From Streptomyces sulphureus DSM 40104 (lineage in GTDB: Bacteria; Actinomycetota; Actinomycetes; Streptomycetales; Streptomycetaceae), in the NCBI RefSeq assembly GCF_000381025.1, contig NZ_KB905829.1, positions 1 to 53,645 of the forward strand: a DNA stretch of 53,645 bases, written 5' to 3'. Of the stretch, positions 15,297-22,550 are shown piece after piece. How positions within the stretch are numbered: the stretch's first letter is position 1; each line of letters opens with the position of its first letter. The notes under the pieces are model-generated. The model was given only the letters and a program-made list of their open reading frames with translations. It did not search any database and was not told the origin of the DNA. Made by a program: the position numbers and the translations under genes.

Positions 15297-17030
15297 ATGA
15301 GCAAAGACGAGAACCGCGAGCTAGCCGAAAAGATCCTCCCTCTGGTCGGCGGAGCTCGGAACGTGACATCCGTCAGCCAGTGCATGACGAGGTTGCGTCT
15401 GAGCCTGGACGACAGGTCACTCGTGCAGGACGCCGAGCTGCGCATGTTGCCGGGGGTTCTCGGAGTGGTCGAGGACGACACGTATCAGATCGTTCTCGGC
15501 CCCGGGAAGGTCGCGCGCGTGACGCCGGAGTTCGAGCGTTTGGCCGCCGGGAGTGCCCAGTCGACGGTGACGCGGAAGGGGCGTCGAGGGAAAGACGTCG
15601 CGGAAGAACCGAACTCCGGGCCTCAAACCCGGAACTCCGAGCCCCGAGCCCCGACGCCTCAGCTCCGAGCCCCGGGCCTCGGCCGAGACTCCAGTTCCCC
15701 CGAGCCCCGAGCCTCGAGCCCCGGTTCCGATGCTCTGGCGGCGGAAGGCGAAGCCATCCGTACTGCCCAGAAACGAAGGAACGCCACCCCGCTCAAACTG
15801 ATGCTCCGAAGGATCGCGAACATCTTCGTGCCACTCATCCCGGCACTCATCGGCTGCGGCATCGTCGCTGGCTTCAACGGACTTCTGACGAACCTGGGTT
15901 GGGCCTCGTCCGTGACGCCCGCCCTCACAGCGATATCAAGCGGTTTCATATCGCTCCTAGCCGTGTTCGTGGGGATCAACACCGCGAGGGAGTTCGGTGG
16001 CACCCCAGTGCTGGGTGGGGCAGCCGCCGCAGTCATCGTCTTTCCTGGAGTCACCGACGTCTCGGCCTTCGGCCACAAACTGGCCCCCGGGCAGGGAGGC
16101 GTTCTGGGCGCTTTGTTCGCGGCCCTCCTGTCCGTCCAAGTCGAGAAGTACACCAGACGATGGGTCCCTGAGGCCCTGGACGTGCTGGTGACCCCTACCT
16201 TGACGGTCCTCGTATCCGGCCTCGTCACTCTCTTCGGTCTCATGTACGTGTGCGGCGAGTTGGCGACGGGCATCGGGCACGCCGCGAACTGGTTGCTGGC
16301 ACACGGAGGCACCGCGGCGGGGTTCGTTCTCGGCGGGCTGTTCCTGCCCCTGGTAATGCTAGGGCTGCACCAGGCACTGATCCCCATCCATACGACACTG
16401 ATCGACCAGCAGGGGTACACAGTGCTCCTCCCGGTACTCGCGATGGCGGGCGCCGGCCAGGTCGGAGCGGCAATCGCCATCTACTACAAGCTCCGCCGCA
16501 ACTCATCGATCAGGACGACCATTAAGTCCGCACTTCCCGCGGGGTTCCTCGGCATCGGCGAACCGCTCATTTACGGCGTCTCCTTGCCTCTCGGCCGCCC
16601 CTTCGTAACGGCGTGCATCGGCGGCGCTTTCGGCGGCGGAGTGGTCGGCCTCTTCTACCAGCTCGGGACCTCGGTGGGGTCTGCTGCGATCGGCCCTTCG
16701 GGATGGGCACTCTTCCCTCTGCTCAAGGGGGACCACGGCCTCGGACCGGTTGCAGCGGTCTACGCGTTCGGACTCACTGTGGGTTACGTGGCGGGATTCG
16801 TCGCCACATACCTCTTCGGATTCAGCCGGGCGATGCTGTCGGATCTCAACGCCGAGCCGACGCCCAGTTCCGCGGAGAACACTTCGACCGTCGAGAAGTC
16901 CACGTCACCGAGCACAGCCCACGTCACCGAACCAACGTACGGCGACGAAGGGGACACAGGCACGGAGGGCCCCGAGCCGGAAGGACCGGAAGGAGATCAA
17001 CCACAGCCCAAAGCTCCAAGCCCCGTGTAA
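15297..17030 (+). CDS. murP: PTS EIIBC permease, probable N-acetylmuramic acid transporter
   Basis: A 577-residue phosphotransferase transporter that imports and phosphorylates its sugar. The EIIB domain covers residues 5-80 with the phospho-acceptor Cys29 in SQCMTRLRL. The EIIC domain runs from about 168 to 520, with about ten membrane segments and the substrate-site motif GIGEPLIYGVSLPLGRPF. There is no EIIA domain, as in MurNAc- and sucrose-type EIIBC proteins that borrow EIIA-Crr. Residues about 113-143 of the B-C linker are encoded by degenerate heptamer repeats and are rich in Pro, Arg and Ala. The C-terminal tail is disordered and acidic. It lies 193 bases after murQ, and AAGGA precedes the ATG. 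MurNAc specificity rests on context. Confidence 0.88.
   Translation: MSKDENRELAEKILPLVGGARNVTSVSQCMTRLRLSLDDRSLVQDAELRMLPGVLGVVEDDTYQIVLGPGKVARVTPEFERLAAGSAQSTVTRKGRRGKDVAEEPNSGPQTRNSEPRAPTPQLRAPGLGRDSSSPEPRASSPGSDALAAEGEAIRTAQKRRNATPLKLMLRRIANIFVPLIPALIGCGIVAGFNGLLTNLGWASSVTPALTAISSGFISLLAVFVGINTAREFGGTPVLGGAAAAVIVFPGVTDVSAFGHKLAPGQGGVLGALFAALLSVQVEKYTRRWVPEALDVLVTPTLTVLVSGLVTLFGLMYVCGELATGIGHAANWLLAHGGTAAGFVLGGLFLPLVMLGLHQALIPIHTTLIDQQGYTVLLPVLAMAGAGQVGAAIAIYYKLRRNSSIRTTIKSALPAGFLGIGEPLIYGVSLPLGRPFVTACIGGAFGGGVVGLFYQLGTSVGSAAIGPSGWALFPLLKGDHGLGPVAAVYAFGLTVGYVAGFVATYLFGFSRAMLSDLNAEPTPSSAENTSTVEKSTSPSTAHVTEPTYGDEGDTGTEGPEPEGPEGDQPQPKAPSPV
15612..15725 (+). repeat. Heptamer repeats inside the EIIB-EIIC linker
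   Basis: Several GAGCCCC and variant units (GAGCTCC-like, GAGCCTC) lie within the coding sequence and translate to SEPRAP, QLRAP and SPEPRAS. The reading frame stays open because seven-base units contain no stop codon in this orientation. The insertion falls exactly between two domains where length change is tolerable. Confidence 0.88.
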
Positions 17031-17799
17031 CGGGCACGAGGAGCGTCGGGAACCACGGGCTGCAGATCCTGACCGGGCCCCACCGCGGCAATGCCGAAGC
17101 AGCCGACCGGCTCCGCTATTGCCTGCTCACGATGACCTCGCCTCGGCACATACGTTCCGCCTGGCCGGCAAGGATGGCTGCCCGTGTGCGAGCGCGGCCG
17201 CGCTAGCCCTGCTCAGGCCCTCCGCGCTCTCACAGCATGTTGACGATCTAGAGGAAAGCCAGAAATCGAACTTCCATCTTGACCACGCTGGCGGGCTTGC
17301 ACTTCAAACGCAAGACCTTCTGCCTCACATACCTTGAAGAGGCGGCACAACCGCTGCGGCATCAAGTAAGCGCTTGGCCAACCACGTTGTCGAACAAGGC
17401 GCGAGGGCTCGGTTAGCCCCTGCAGTTCGGAAAATTTCTCCGGTCCGCGTTCACCCCTGCGGGGGAGAGCCGTACCGTGAAGCCCGGGAGGTGTGGGAGT
17501 ATTCCGGAGGAGGCGCTCCGGAGACGGAGTTCCTCAATATCCCTCCGGGGAAGCCGTGTCCGCCTTTTGGTAGTACATCACGGGGGTTCGACCACAGGGC
17601 GGGCACGGCATAATTACTCCGGAACTTGGATGACTTCCAAGTCCGGCTGGAGATCGACTCCCGGCTGAACGAGGGGCGTAGCGCTCGTTTTCGACAGCGC
17701 CCAAAATAATTCCCCCGTTGTGTGCTGCTGCGGTTTCGGTCCGCAGCACAGCAGACGTCCGTTGCGGCACCGCCGCAAGGAATCCAAGCCGGAAGTCCG
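17031..17799. other. Gene-poor interval after the PTS gene
   Basis: No reading frame here shows convincing actinobacterial codon bias, and base composition is more AT-rich than in the flanks. One palindromic spot near 17455-17470 (CACCCCTGCGGGGG) and an inverted repeat near 17512 (TCCGGAGGAGGCGCTCCGGA) are visible. A 30-codon open end near 17620-17708 may be the remnant of a gene, but it matches no family I know. Confidence 0.5.
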
Positions 17800-18168
17800 A
17801 TGACCCGTACCCCGCCTGAATGGGAAGCCCAACGACCGGAGCCTCGTCCGGTAGGAAAAAGCAAGGGCCTGCGTTGGGCCTTCGGAATGCCGATGGCCGT
17901 TCTCAATCTCGTTGCATGCGCGACCTGTTACCAGGCCGTGAGTGCATCTCCTCATGAACAGCGTGGCGACTTTATCCTCACTCGCATCGAAGGCATGTGC
18001 TGTATGACCTTCGCGTGCGCAGCACTGGCCATCTGCCTGTCGTGCGTCCCACTCGCGCGTCAGGTCGTGAGCAGGTGGTGGATGGCAGCTCCTCTGACGC
18101 TGGCCCTGATCGCAGCCACTCGATGGGCTTCACTGTTTCAGCCCTACTCCGAGTCAAGCGGAATGTGA
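17800..18168 (+). CDS. Small hypothetical membrane protein
   Basis: A 122-residue protein with a hydrophilic, Pro-rich N terminus of about 28 residues, then three predicted membrane segments (about 30-48, 66-86 and 95-110) separated by short loops. A GGAAG site precedes the ATG at the usual distance. Codon use is weaker in G/C third positions than the flanking genes, consistent with an acquired or fast-evolving gene. No family is recognised, and the neighbours give no clue to function. Confidence 0.5.
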   Translation: MTRTPPEWEAQRPEPRPVGKSKGLRWAFGMPMAVLNLVACATCYQAVSASPHEQRGDFILTRIEGMCCMTFACAALAICLSCVPLARQVVSRWWMAAPLTLALIAATRWASLFQPYSESSGM

Positions 18169-18422
18169 ACGACATCCGGTTGAGCGACAGCTTGAGGACC
18201 ATGGAAATCGAACCGACGTCTCTGGCCAGGCGATTTGCCTGGATCAAAGCGTAAGTTACAGCGTCCCCACCGCCGACGTCGGTTCGGTGAAAGGCTCGAC
18301 CGGCGTGCGGCAACCGCCTTGTCACAACGTGCGACTTCGGGTTAGCTGACGAACTTCGTACGGGTCCCTCACGGTCGTAGTGACGGCAGCCGCACGACCA
18401 CAGTCACGGAGGAGGAACAGCG

Positions 18423-19349
18423 GTGAGGCAGTCCGGCACGCCCATCCCTGACCATGAGTGTATTCATCACCATCCTATGGCCCCTCGGGGATACGGAAAA
18501 CGTAACGCTCCCGGCCAACAAGGCCGCAGCACGGGCGATTTCAAGCATCTCCCCGAGAGAGAAGCGAGCCTGGCGGCGTTCATCGACGCGCTTCCAGTTG
18601 GTGCCGCAATGGGATACAAGACCCTGGCGAAAGCACTGCCGGCGCTGGGGCAGGCTGCATGCCGCACTGCACTGCGTGAGCTGTCGCGCGCCGGACACCT
18701 CCGTCGATACCTCGAAGCAGTAAAGCCGAGCATCACCAACGGTCTGCGCTGGGTCACAAGAACCTTCTTCTCACGGAGCCCGCGCGACCAGACGTGGTGG
18801 GAATCGTTCCGCATCAGGAACGGCCTGTTGCCGCTGAACAACGAGAGTCGGCAAAATGACCGCGCAACGAATCCAGTCACACGTCCATCTCGAACTGATC
18901 TCGACGTCCGACTCGTTCGCCCTTGCCGAAAGGTGGGGTTCGAGACCTTGGAGAGCAGAAGAAGGACAGACGCAGACCAGGAAAGGCCGCCTATCCCCTT
19001 CCTGACAAGGCACGAAAGCGCTGTCCCGCCAACTGTCGGGGAGCAGTTGGAACTACCCTTGCCGGGGCAATGCGTTCAACGCGGCGGGCGCATTACCCAC
19101 CCTGGGCGACGAGCGGCCAGACACAGCTCCGGTCCAACTAGCCGTCCCGCTGGACGTCGGCCCAAACCGCCGCCCAACAGCCGCGCGGGAGCGGGTAGAG
19201 CGCACCATGCCGGCAGTTCCCACCGCCTACAAAGCGCTCGGGAGTCACTCGAAGCAAAGGGATGCCCCAAGCAACACGACCGCTCGGCACGAACCATTCT
19301 GGGCAAAGCGTTTTTCACAATTCGTGATTGGTTCTTCCCCACCAACTAA
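18423..19349 (+). CDS. MarR-like winged-helix protein, possibly degenerate
   Basis: The first 140 residues resemble a Streptomyces winged-helix family annotated as MarR-like. MAPRGYGKRNAPG is followed by LAAFIDALPVGAAMGYKTLAKALP, CRTALRELSRAGHLRR and WVTRTFFSRSPRDQTWWESF, which together form the helix-turn-helix and wing. GGAGGAGG precedes the GTG start. After about residue 140 the sequence becomes Arg/Pro-rich with no family resemblance, so the C-terminal half is probably out of frame or decayed, and the true gene may end near 18850. No DNA target is evident. Confidence 0.5.
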   Translation: MRQSGTPIPDHECIHHHPMAPRGYGKRNAPGQQGRSTGDFKHLPEREASLAAFIDALPVGAAMGYKTLAKALPALGQAACRTALRELSRAGHLRRYLEAVKPSITNGLRWVTRTFFSRSPRDQTWWESFRIRNGLLPLNNESRQNDRATNPVTRPSRTDLDVRLVRPCRKVGFETLESRRRTDADQERPPIPFLTRHESAVPPTVGEQLELPLPGQCVQRGGRITHPGRRAARHSSGPTSRPAGRRPKPPPNSRAGAGRAHHAGSSHRLQSARESLEAKGCPKQHDRSARTILGKAFFTIRDWFFPTN

Positions 19350-19481
19350 ACCTAGCTTGGGGCGACTTCAGCAAAGAAGAGCCAGCCACTCCTCCACGAG
19401 CCCACACTCGACCACTACTTTTTCTCGGGCAGACACCCTTGCCTTGGGCGTGTCACCAAAGCCCGCCAGAAACTCCGCCCC

Positions 19482-19502
19482 GAGCCCCGAGCCCCGAGCC
19501 CC
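19482..19502. repeat. Three-unit heptamer array beyond groEL
   Basis: Three perfect GAGCCCC units preceded by a further CCCC, giving a complete four-run G-quadruplex pattern on the minus strand. It lies just beyond the groEL terminator hairpin. The rest of 19350-19598 contains nothing else recognisable. Confidence 0.93.
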
Positions 19503-19515
19503 GACGACCAACGCC

Positions 19516-19550
19516 CGAGGGCGGGCACCCGTTTCGGGTACCCGCCCTCG
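19516..19550 (-). terminator. groEL terminator hairpin
   Basis: CGAGGGCGGG at 19516-19525 pairs with CCCGCCCTCG at 19541-19550, and an inner ACCCG/CGGGT stem closes a TTT loop, with one mismatch between the two stems. It lies 49 bases past the groEL stop codon on the minus strand. Confidence 0.9.
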
Positions 19551-19598
19551 TGTCGACTCCCAACACCGGCCCTTCCGGACCGCCCGACGAACGTCGGA

Positions 19599-21227
19599 TC
19601 AGAAGTCCATGCCGCCCATGCCACCGGCAGCAGCAGCATCCGCACCGGCTGCAGCCTTCTCCGGCTTGTCGGCGATGACAGCCTCAGTGGTGAGGAAGAG
19701 CGCCGCGATGGAGGCAGCGTTCTGCAGCGCGGAACGCGTGACCTTCGCCGGGTCGATGATGCCCTCGGAGACCATGTCCACGTACTCACCCGTGGCGGCG
19801 TTCAGCCCGTGGCCCACCTTCTGGTTGCGGACCTTCTCGACGATGACGCCACCCTCGAGACCGGCGTTGACCGCGATCTGCTTGAGCGGAGCCTCCAGCG
19901 CGAGCTTCACAGCCTGCGCACCGGTGGCCTCGTCGCCCTCGAGGTCCAGCTTCTCGAAGGCCGACGTCGCCTGCAGCAGAGCCACGCCACCACCGGCGAC
20001 GATGCCCTCCTCGACAGCCGCCTTGGCGTTGCGCACCGCGTCCTCGATGCGGTGCTTGCGCTCCTTGAGCTCCACCTCGGTCGCGGCACCGGCCTTGATG
20101 ACGGCGACGCCGCCGGCCAGCTTGGCCAGACGCTCCTGAAGCTTCTCGCGGTCGTAGTCCGAGTCCGAATTGTCGATCTCGGCACGGATCTGCGCGACGC
20201 GGCCTGCGACCTGGTCGCTCTCGCCCGCACCGTCGACGATGGTGGTCTCGTCCTTGGTGATGACGACCTTGCGGGCACGGCCGAGCAGCTCCAAGCCGGC
20301 GTTCTCCAGCTTGAGGCCGACCTCCTCGGAGATGACCTGACCACCCGTGAGGATGGCGATGTCACCGAGCATGGCCTTGCGACGGTCGCCGAAGCCGGGG
20401 GCCTTCACCGCGACGGACTTGAAGGTGCCGCGGATCTTGTTGACGACGAGCGTCGACAGCGCCTCGCCCTCGACGTCCTCCGAGATGATCAGCAGCGGCT
20501 TGCCCGACTGCATGACCTTCTCAAGCAGCGGAAGGAGGTCCTTCACGTTGCTGATCTTGGAGTTGACGATGAGGATGTACGGGTCCTCGAGCTCCGCCTC
20601 CATGCGCTCCATGTCGGTGGCGAAGTACGCGGAGATGTAGCCCTTGTCGAAGCGCATGCCCTCGGTGAGCTCCAGCTCGAGCCCGAAGGTCTGCGACTCC
20701 TCGACGGTGATGACGCCTTCCTTGCCGACCTTGTCCATCGCCTCGGCGATGAGCTCGCCGATCTGGGTGTCAGCGGCGGAGATGGAGGCGGTGGAGGCGA
20801 TCTGCTCCTTCGTCTCCACGTCCTTGGCCTGCTCCAGCAGAGCGGTGGAGACCGACTCGGTGGCCTTCTCGATACCGCGCTTCAGAGCCATCGGGTTGGC
20901 TCCGGCCGCGACGTTCCGCAGGCCCTCCTTGACGAGCGCCTGGGCCAGGACGGTCGCGGTGGTGGTGCCGTCACCCGCGACGTCGTCGGTCTTCTTGGCG
21001 ACCTCCTTGACCAGCTCAGCGCCGATCTTCTCGTAGGAGTCCTCCAGCTCGATCTCCTTGGCGATCGAAACGCCGTCGTTGGTGATGGTGGGGGCGCCCC
21101 ACTTCTTCTCCAGAACGACGTTGCGGCCCTTGGGCCCGAGGGTGACCTTGACGGCGTCGGCGAGCTGGTTCATACCGCGCTCAAGGCCGCGCCGCGCCTC
21201 CTCGTCGAACGCGATGATCTTGGCCAT
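19599..21227 (-). CDS. groEL: Chaperonin GroEL (stand-alone copy)
   Basis: A 542-residue 60-kDa chaperonin that folds client proteins in an ATP-driven double ring. It has the expected opening AKIIAFDEEARRGLERGMNQL, the ATP-site segments TLGPKGRNVV and VAGDGTTTATVLAQ, and the C-terminal GGMGGMDF tail. There is no groES beside it, so this is the solitary second groEL typical of Streptomyces. The ATG follows GGGAGGACC. A CIRCE operator and a consensus-like promoter lie 170-240 bases upstream, indicating heat-shock control by HrcA. A strong hairpin terminates it. Confidence 0.97.
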   Translation of the reverse strand: MAKIIAFDEEARRGLERGMNQLADAVKVTLGPKGRNVVLEKKWGAPTITNDGVSIAKEIELEDSYEKIGAELVKEVAKKTDDVAGDGTTTATVLAQALVKEGLRNVAAGANPMALKRGIEKATESVSTALLEQAKDVETKEQIASTASISAADTQIGELIAEAMDKVGKEGVITVEESQTFGLELELTEGMRFDKGYISAYFATDMERMEAELEDPYILIVNSKISNVKDLLPLLEKVMQSGKPLLIISEDVEGEALSTLVVNKIRGTFKSVAVKAPGFGDRRKAMLGDIAILTGGQVISEEVGLKLENAGLELLGRARKVVITKDETTIVDGAGESDQVAGRVAQIRAEIDNSDSDYDREKLQERLAKLAGGVAVIKAGAATEVELKERKHRIEDAVRNAKAAVEEGIVAGGGVALLQATSAFEKLDLEGDEATGAQAVKLALEAPLKQIAVNAGLEGGVIVEKVRNQKVGHGLNAATGEYVDMVSEGIIDPAKVTRSALQNAASIAALFLTTEAVIADKPEKAAAGADAAAAGGMGGMDF

Positions 21228-21399
21228 GTGGTGTGGTCCTCCCTGGGTTCCCCATGCATGGCAAGGGAAGGGTTGGATTTCTCCGGACCGCGCTGGCGCC
21301 CGCGACGGACGGCCTGCGACCTGACGGCTCCTTGCTCCGCCAGGACCCGGACCTCACCGACCCGGTCCTTCTTGTGCTGCTCCCGCTCGGGAGAGCGGG

Positions 21400-21426
21400 C
21401 TGTCACTCTCATCGCGAGAGTGCTAA
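21400..21426 (-). promoter_or_regulatory. CIRCE operator (HrcA)
   Basis: On the groEL strand, TTAGCACTC is followed by nine bases and GAGTGACAG. The first half is a perfect CIRCE half-site and the second matches at six of nine positions. HrcA binds CIRCE to repress groEL outside heat shock. A third perfect half-site lies nine bases upstream at 21436-21444. Confidence 0.9.
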
Positions 21427-21432
21427 CGCCCA

Positions 21433-21461
21433 TAATTAGCACTCGACCCCTGTGAGTGCAA
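21433..21461 (-). promoter_or_regulatory. groEL promoter
   Basis: On the minus strand TTGCAC (-35, 21456-21461) and TAATTA (-10, 21433-21438) are separated by 17 bases, close to the vegetative sigma consensus. The predicted start of transcription falls just before or in CIRCE, and the extra CIRCE half-site overlaps the -10 element. Confidence 0.7.
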
Positions 21462-21525
21462 GCGGCCCAACAGCTTCCGTTCGTCCCGGCCCTGGGAGCT
21501 ACCCACGACGTGTCCGGACACGCGC

Positions 21526-21555
21526 GAGGGGCCGCACCCGTAGATGCAGCCCCTC
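21526..21555 (-). terminator. Hairpin downstream of the cold-shock gene
   Basis: GAGGGGC at 21526-21532 pairs with GCCCCTC at 21549-21555, 36 bases past the cspA-type stop codon. A separate 14-base palindrome CGTGTCCGGACACG lies at 21509-21522 and might be part of the same termination region or a binding site. Confidence 0.55.
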
Positions 21556-21591
21556 TTGAAGTCTGCGCAGTGTGGTCGGCGTGCTCGGTGC

Positions 21592-21795
21592 TCAGCCGGT
21601 CACACGGACCATGTCCGCCTGCGGCCCCTTCTGACCCTGAGAGATCTCGAACTCGACCCGCTGCCCTTCATCCAGGGTGCGGTAACCGTCCATCTGGATC
21701 GCGCTGTAGTGGACGAACACGTCCGCACCACCGTCGACCGCGATGAAGCCGTATCCCTTCTCCGCGTTGAACCACTTGACGGTGCCCTGAGCCAT
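21592..21795 (-). CDS. Cold-shock protein, CspA family
   Basis: A 67-residue single cold-shock domain with both nucleic-acid-binding motifs, KGYGFI (RNP1) and VFVHYSAI (RNP2), in a normal five-strand barrel. It probably acts as an RNA chaperone or anti-terminator. The ATG follows a GGGAG site. The long unfilled region upstream fits the extended 5' leader often seen in cold-shock mRNAs. It resembles the Streptomyces cold-shock gene that sits beside groEL. Confidence 0.95.
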   Translation of the reverse strand: MAQGTVKWFNAEKGYGFIAVDGGADVFVHYSAIQMDGYRTLDEGQRVEFEISQGQKGPQADMVRVTG

Positions 21796-22214
21796 TCCTA
21801 ACTCCCCTATTACTGGCCCTTGCGCGGGCCCGCACTTCGCGAACCCGGGTCAGAACTCACCTCAAGAACCCCGGCATGCGAGGCCCGGAAGTGTGCGCCG
21901 GAACGCGTCGACCGACGCTGAATGTATCTGCCCGGACGCCCTGTGCAACAGGTCAATCAGACGAGAAATGAGGAGCCGACAAAAGGGGCATTGAGGCTCA
22001 ACTCATGCTTTACCGGAGCAAGTTACACTGCTCAAGCCGGTACGACTCCGACAAAAAGCACCGGTGAATCCGCATGCAAGGACGGCGCTTCCTTCAGGTG
22101 CGAAGCGCTCGAAAGCGGGGTACGTGACCACCCTACCGCCTCCTCAAACATCGAATCGCCCGCCCCGGTTCGAAGAGCCGGAGCGGGCGATTCGGCGATG
22201 CGCGGCCAGTGTTG
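21796..22214. other. Leader region of the cold-shock gene
   Basis: No credible gene. The right part holds the terminator of the cysO-like gene. The rest is probably the promoter and 5' leader of the cold-shock gene, but no clear -10/-35 pair stands out. Confidence 0.5.
22152..22194 (-). terminator. Terminator of the thrC-cysO unit
   Basis: A 12-base perfect stem, CGAATCGCCCGC (22152-22163) with GCGGGCGATTCG (22183-22194), encloses a smaller CCGG/CCGG stem. It lies just beyond the cysO-like stop codon on the minus strand. Confidence 0.9.
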
Positions 22215-22493
22215 TCAGCAGCCGCCTGCCACTGCCGGGATGATCGAGACGCCTGCGCCGTCCGGAGTCGGCGTCTCCAGTCCCTGCTCGAACCGGACGT
22301 CGTCGTCGTTGACATAGACGTTGACGAAGCGACGGAGCTTACCCTCGTCGTCGAGCACGCGGGCGCCGATGCCGGTGTGGTTCTTGTCCAGGTCGCTGAG
22401 GACCTCCGAAAGGGTAGCCCCCTCAGCGGACACCTCGGACTGACCGCCGGTGTAGGTACGGAGAATGGTCGGGATGCGGACCTTGACGCTCAT
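22215..22493 (-). CDS. CysO-like ubiquitin-fold sulfur-carrier protein with C-terminal Cys
   Basis: A 92-residue MoaD/ThiS-fold protein closely resembling mycobacterial CysO (IPTILRTYTGGQSEVSA, RRFVNVYVNDDDVRF and SIIPAVAGG). CysO carries sulfur as a thiocarboxylate on its terminal Gly-Gly for cysteine synthesis by CysM. Here the protein does not end at Gly-Gly but at Gly-Gly-Cys. This encoded residue would have to be removed, for instance by a JAMM peptidase of the Mec type, before the tail could be activated. The ATG at 22493 follows GGAAGG. It lies 57 bases after thrC on the same strand and is not accompanied here by cysM or mec. Confidence 0.88.
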   Translation of the reverse strand: MSVKVRIPTILRTYTGGQSEVSAEGATLSEVLSDLDKNHTGIGARVLDDEGKLRRFVNVYVNDDDVRFEQGLETPTPDGAGVSIIPAVAGGC

Positions 22494-22550
22494 GGGTTGC
22501 CTTCCGTTGCGCAGGGGCGGTTCAGATGTGGTCACTTCACGCAGCCGGAC

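Noticed and set aside
17440..17470. Single CRISPR-like palindrome (CACCCCTGCGGGGG) resembling a type I-E repeat core
   Set aside because: Only one copy is present, with no second repeat at spacer distance and no cas gene in the window.
17614..17708. Short C-terminal fragment (NLDDFQVRLEIDSRL) that could end a lost gene
   Set aside because: A stop codon lies about 30 codons upstream and no family is recognised, so it is mentioned only within the gene-poor interval.
21418..21444. GAGTGCTAA-N9-TTAGCACTC as the CIRCE itself
   Set aside because: The halves are in the reverse order to the CIRCE consensus. The true element is formed by the half at 21418-21426 with the weaker half at 21400-21408; the third half-site is reported separately.
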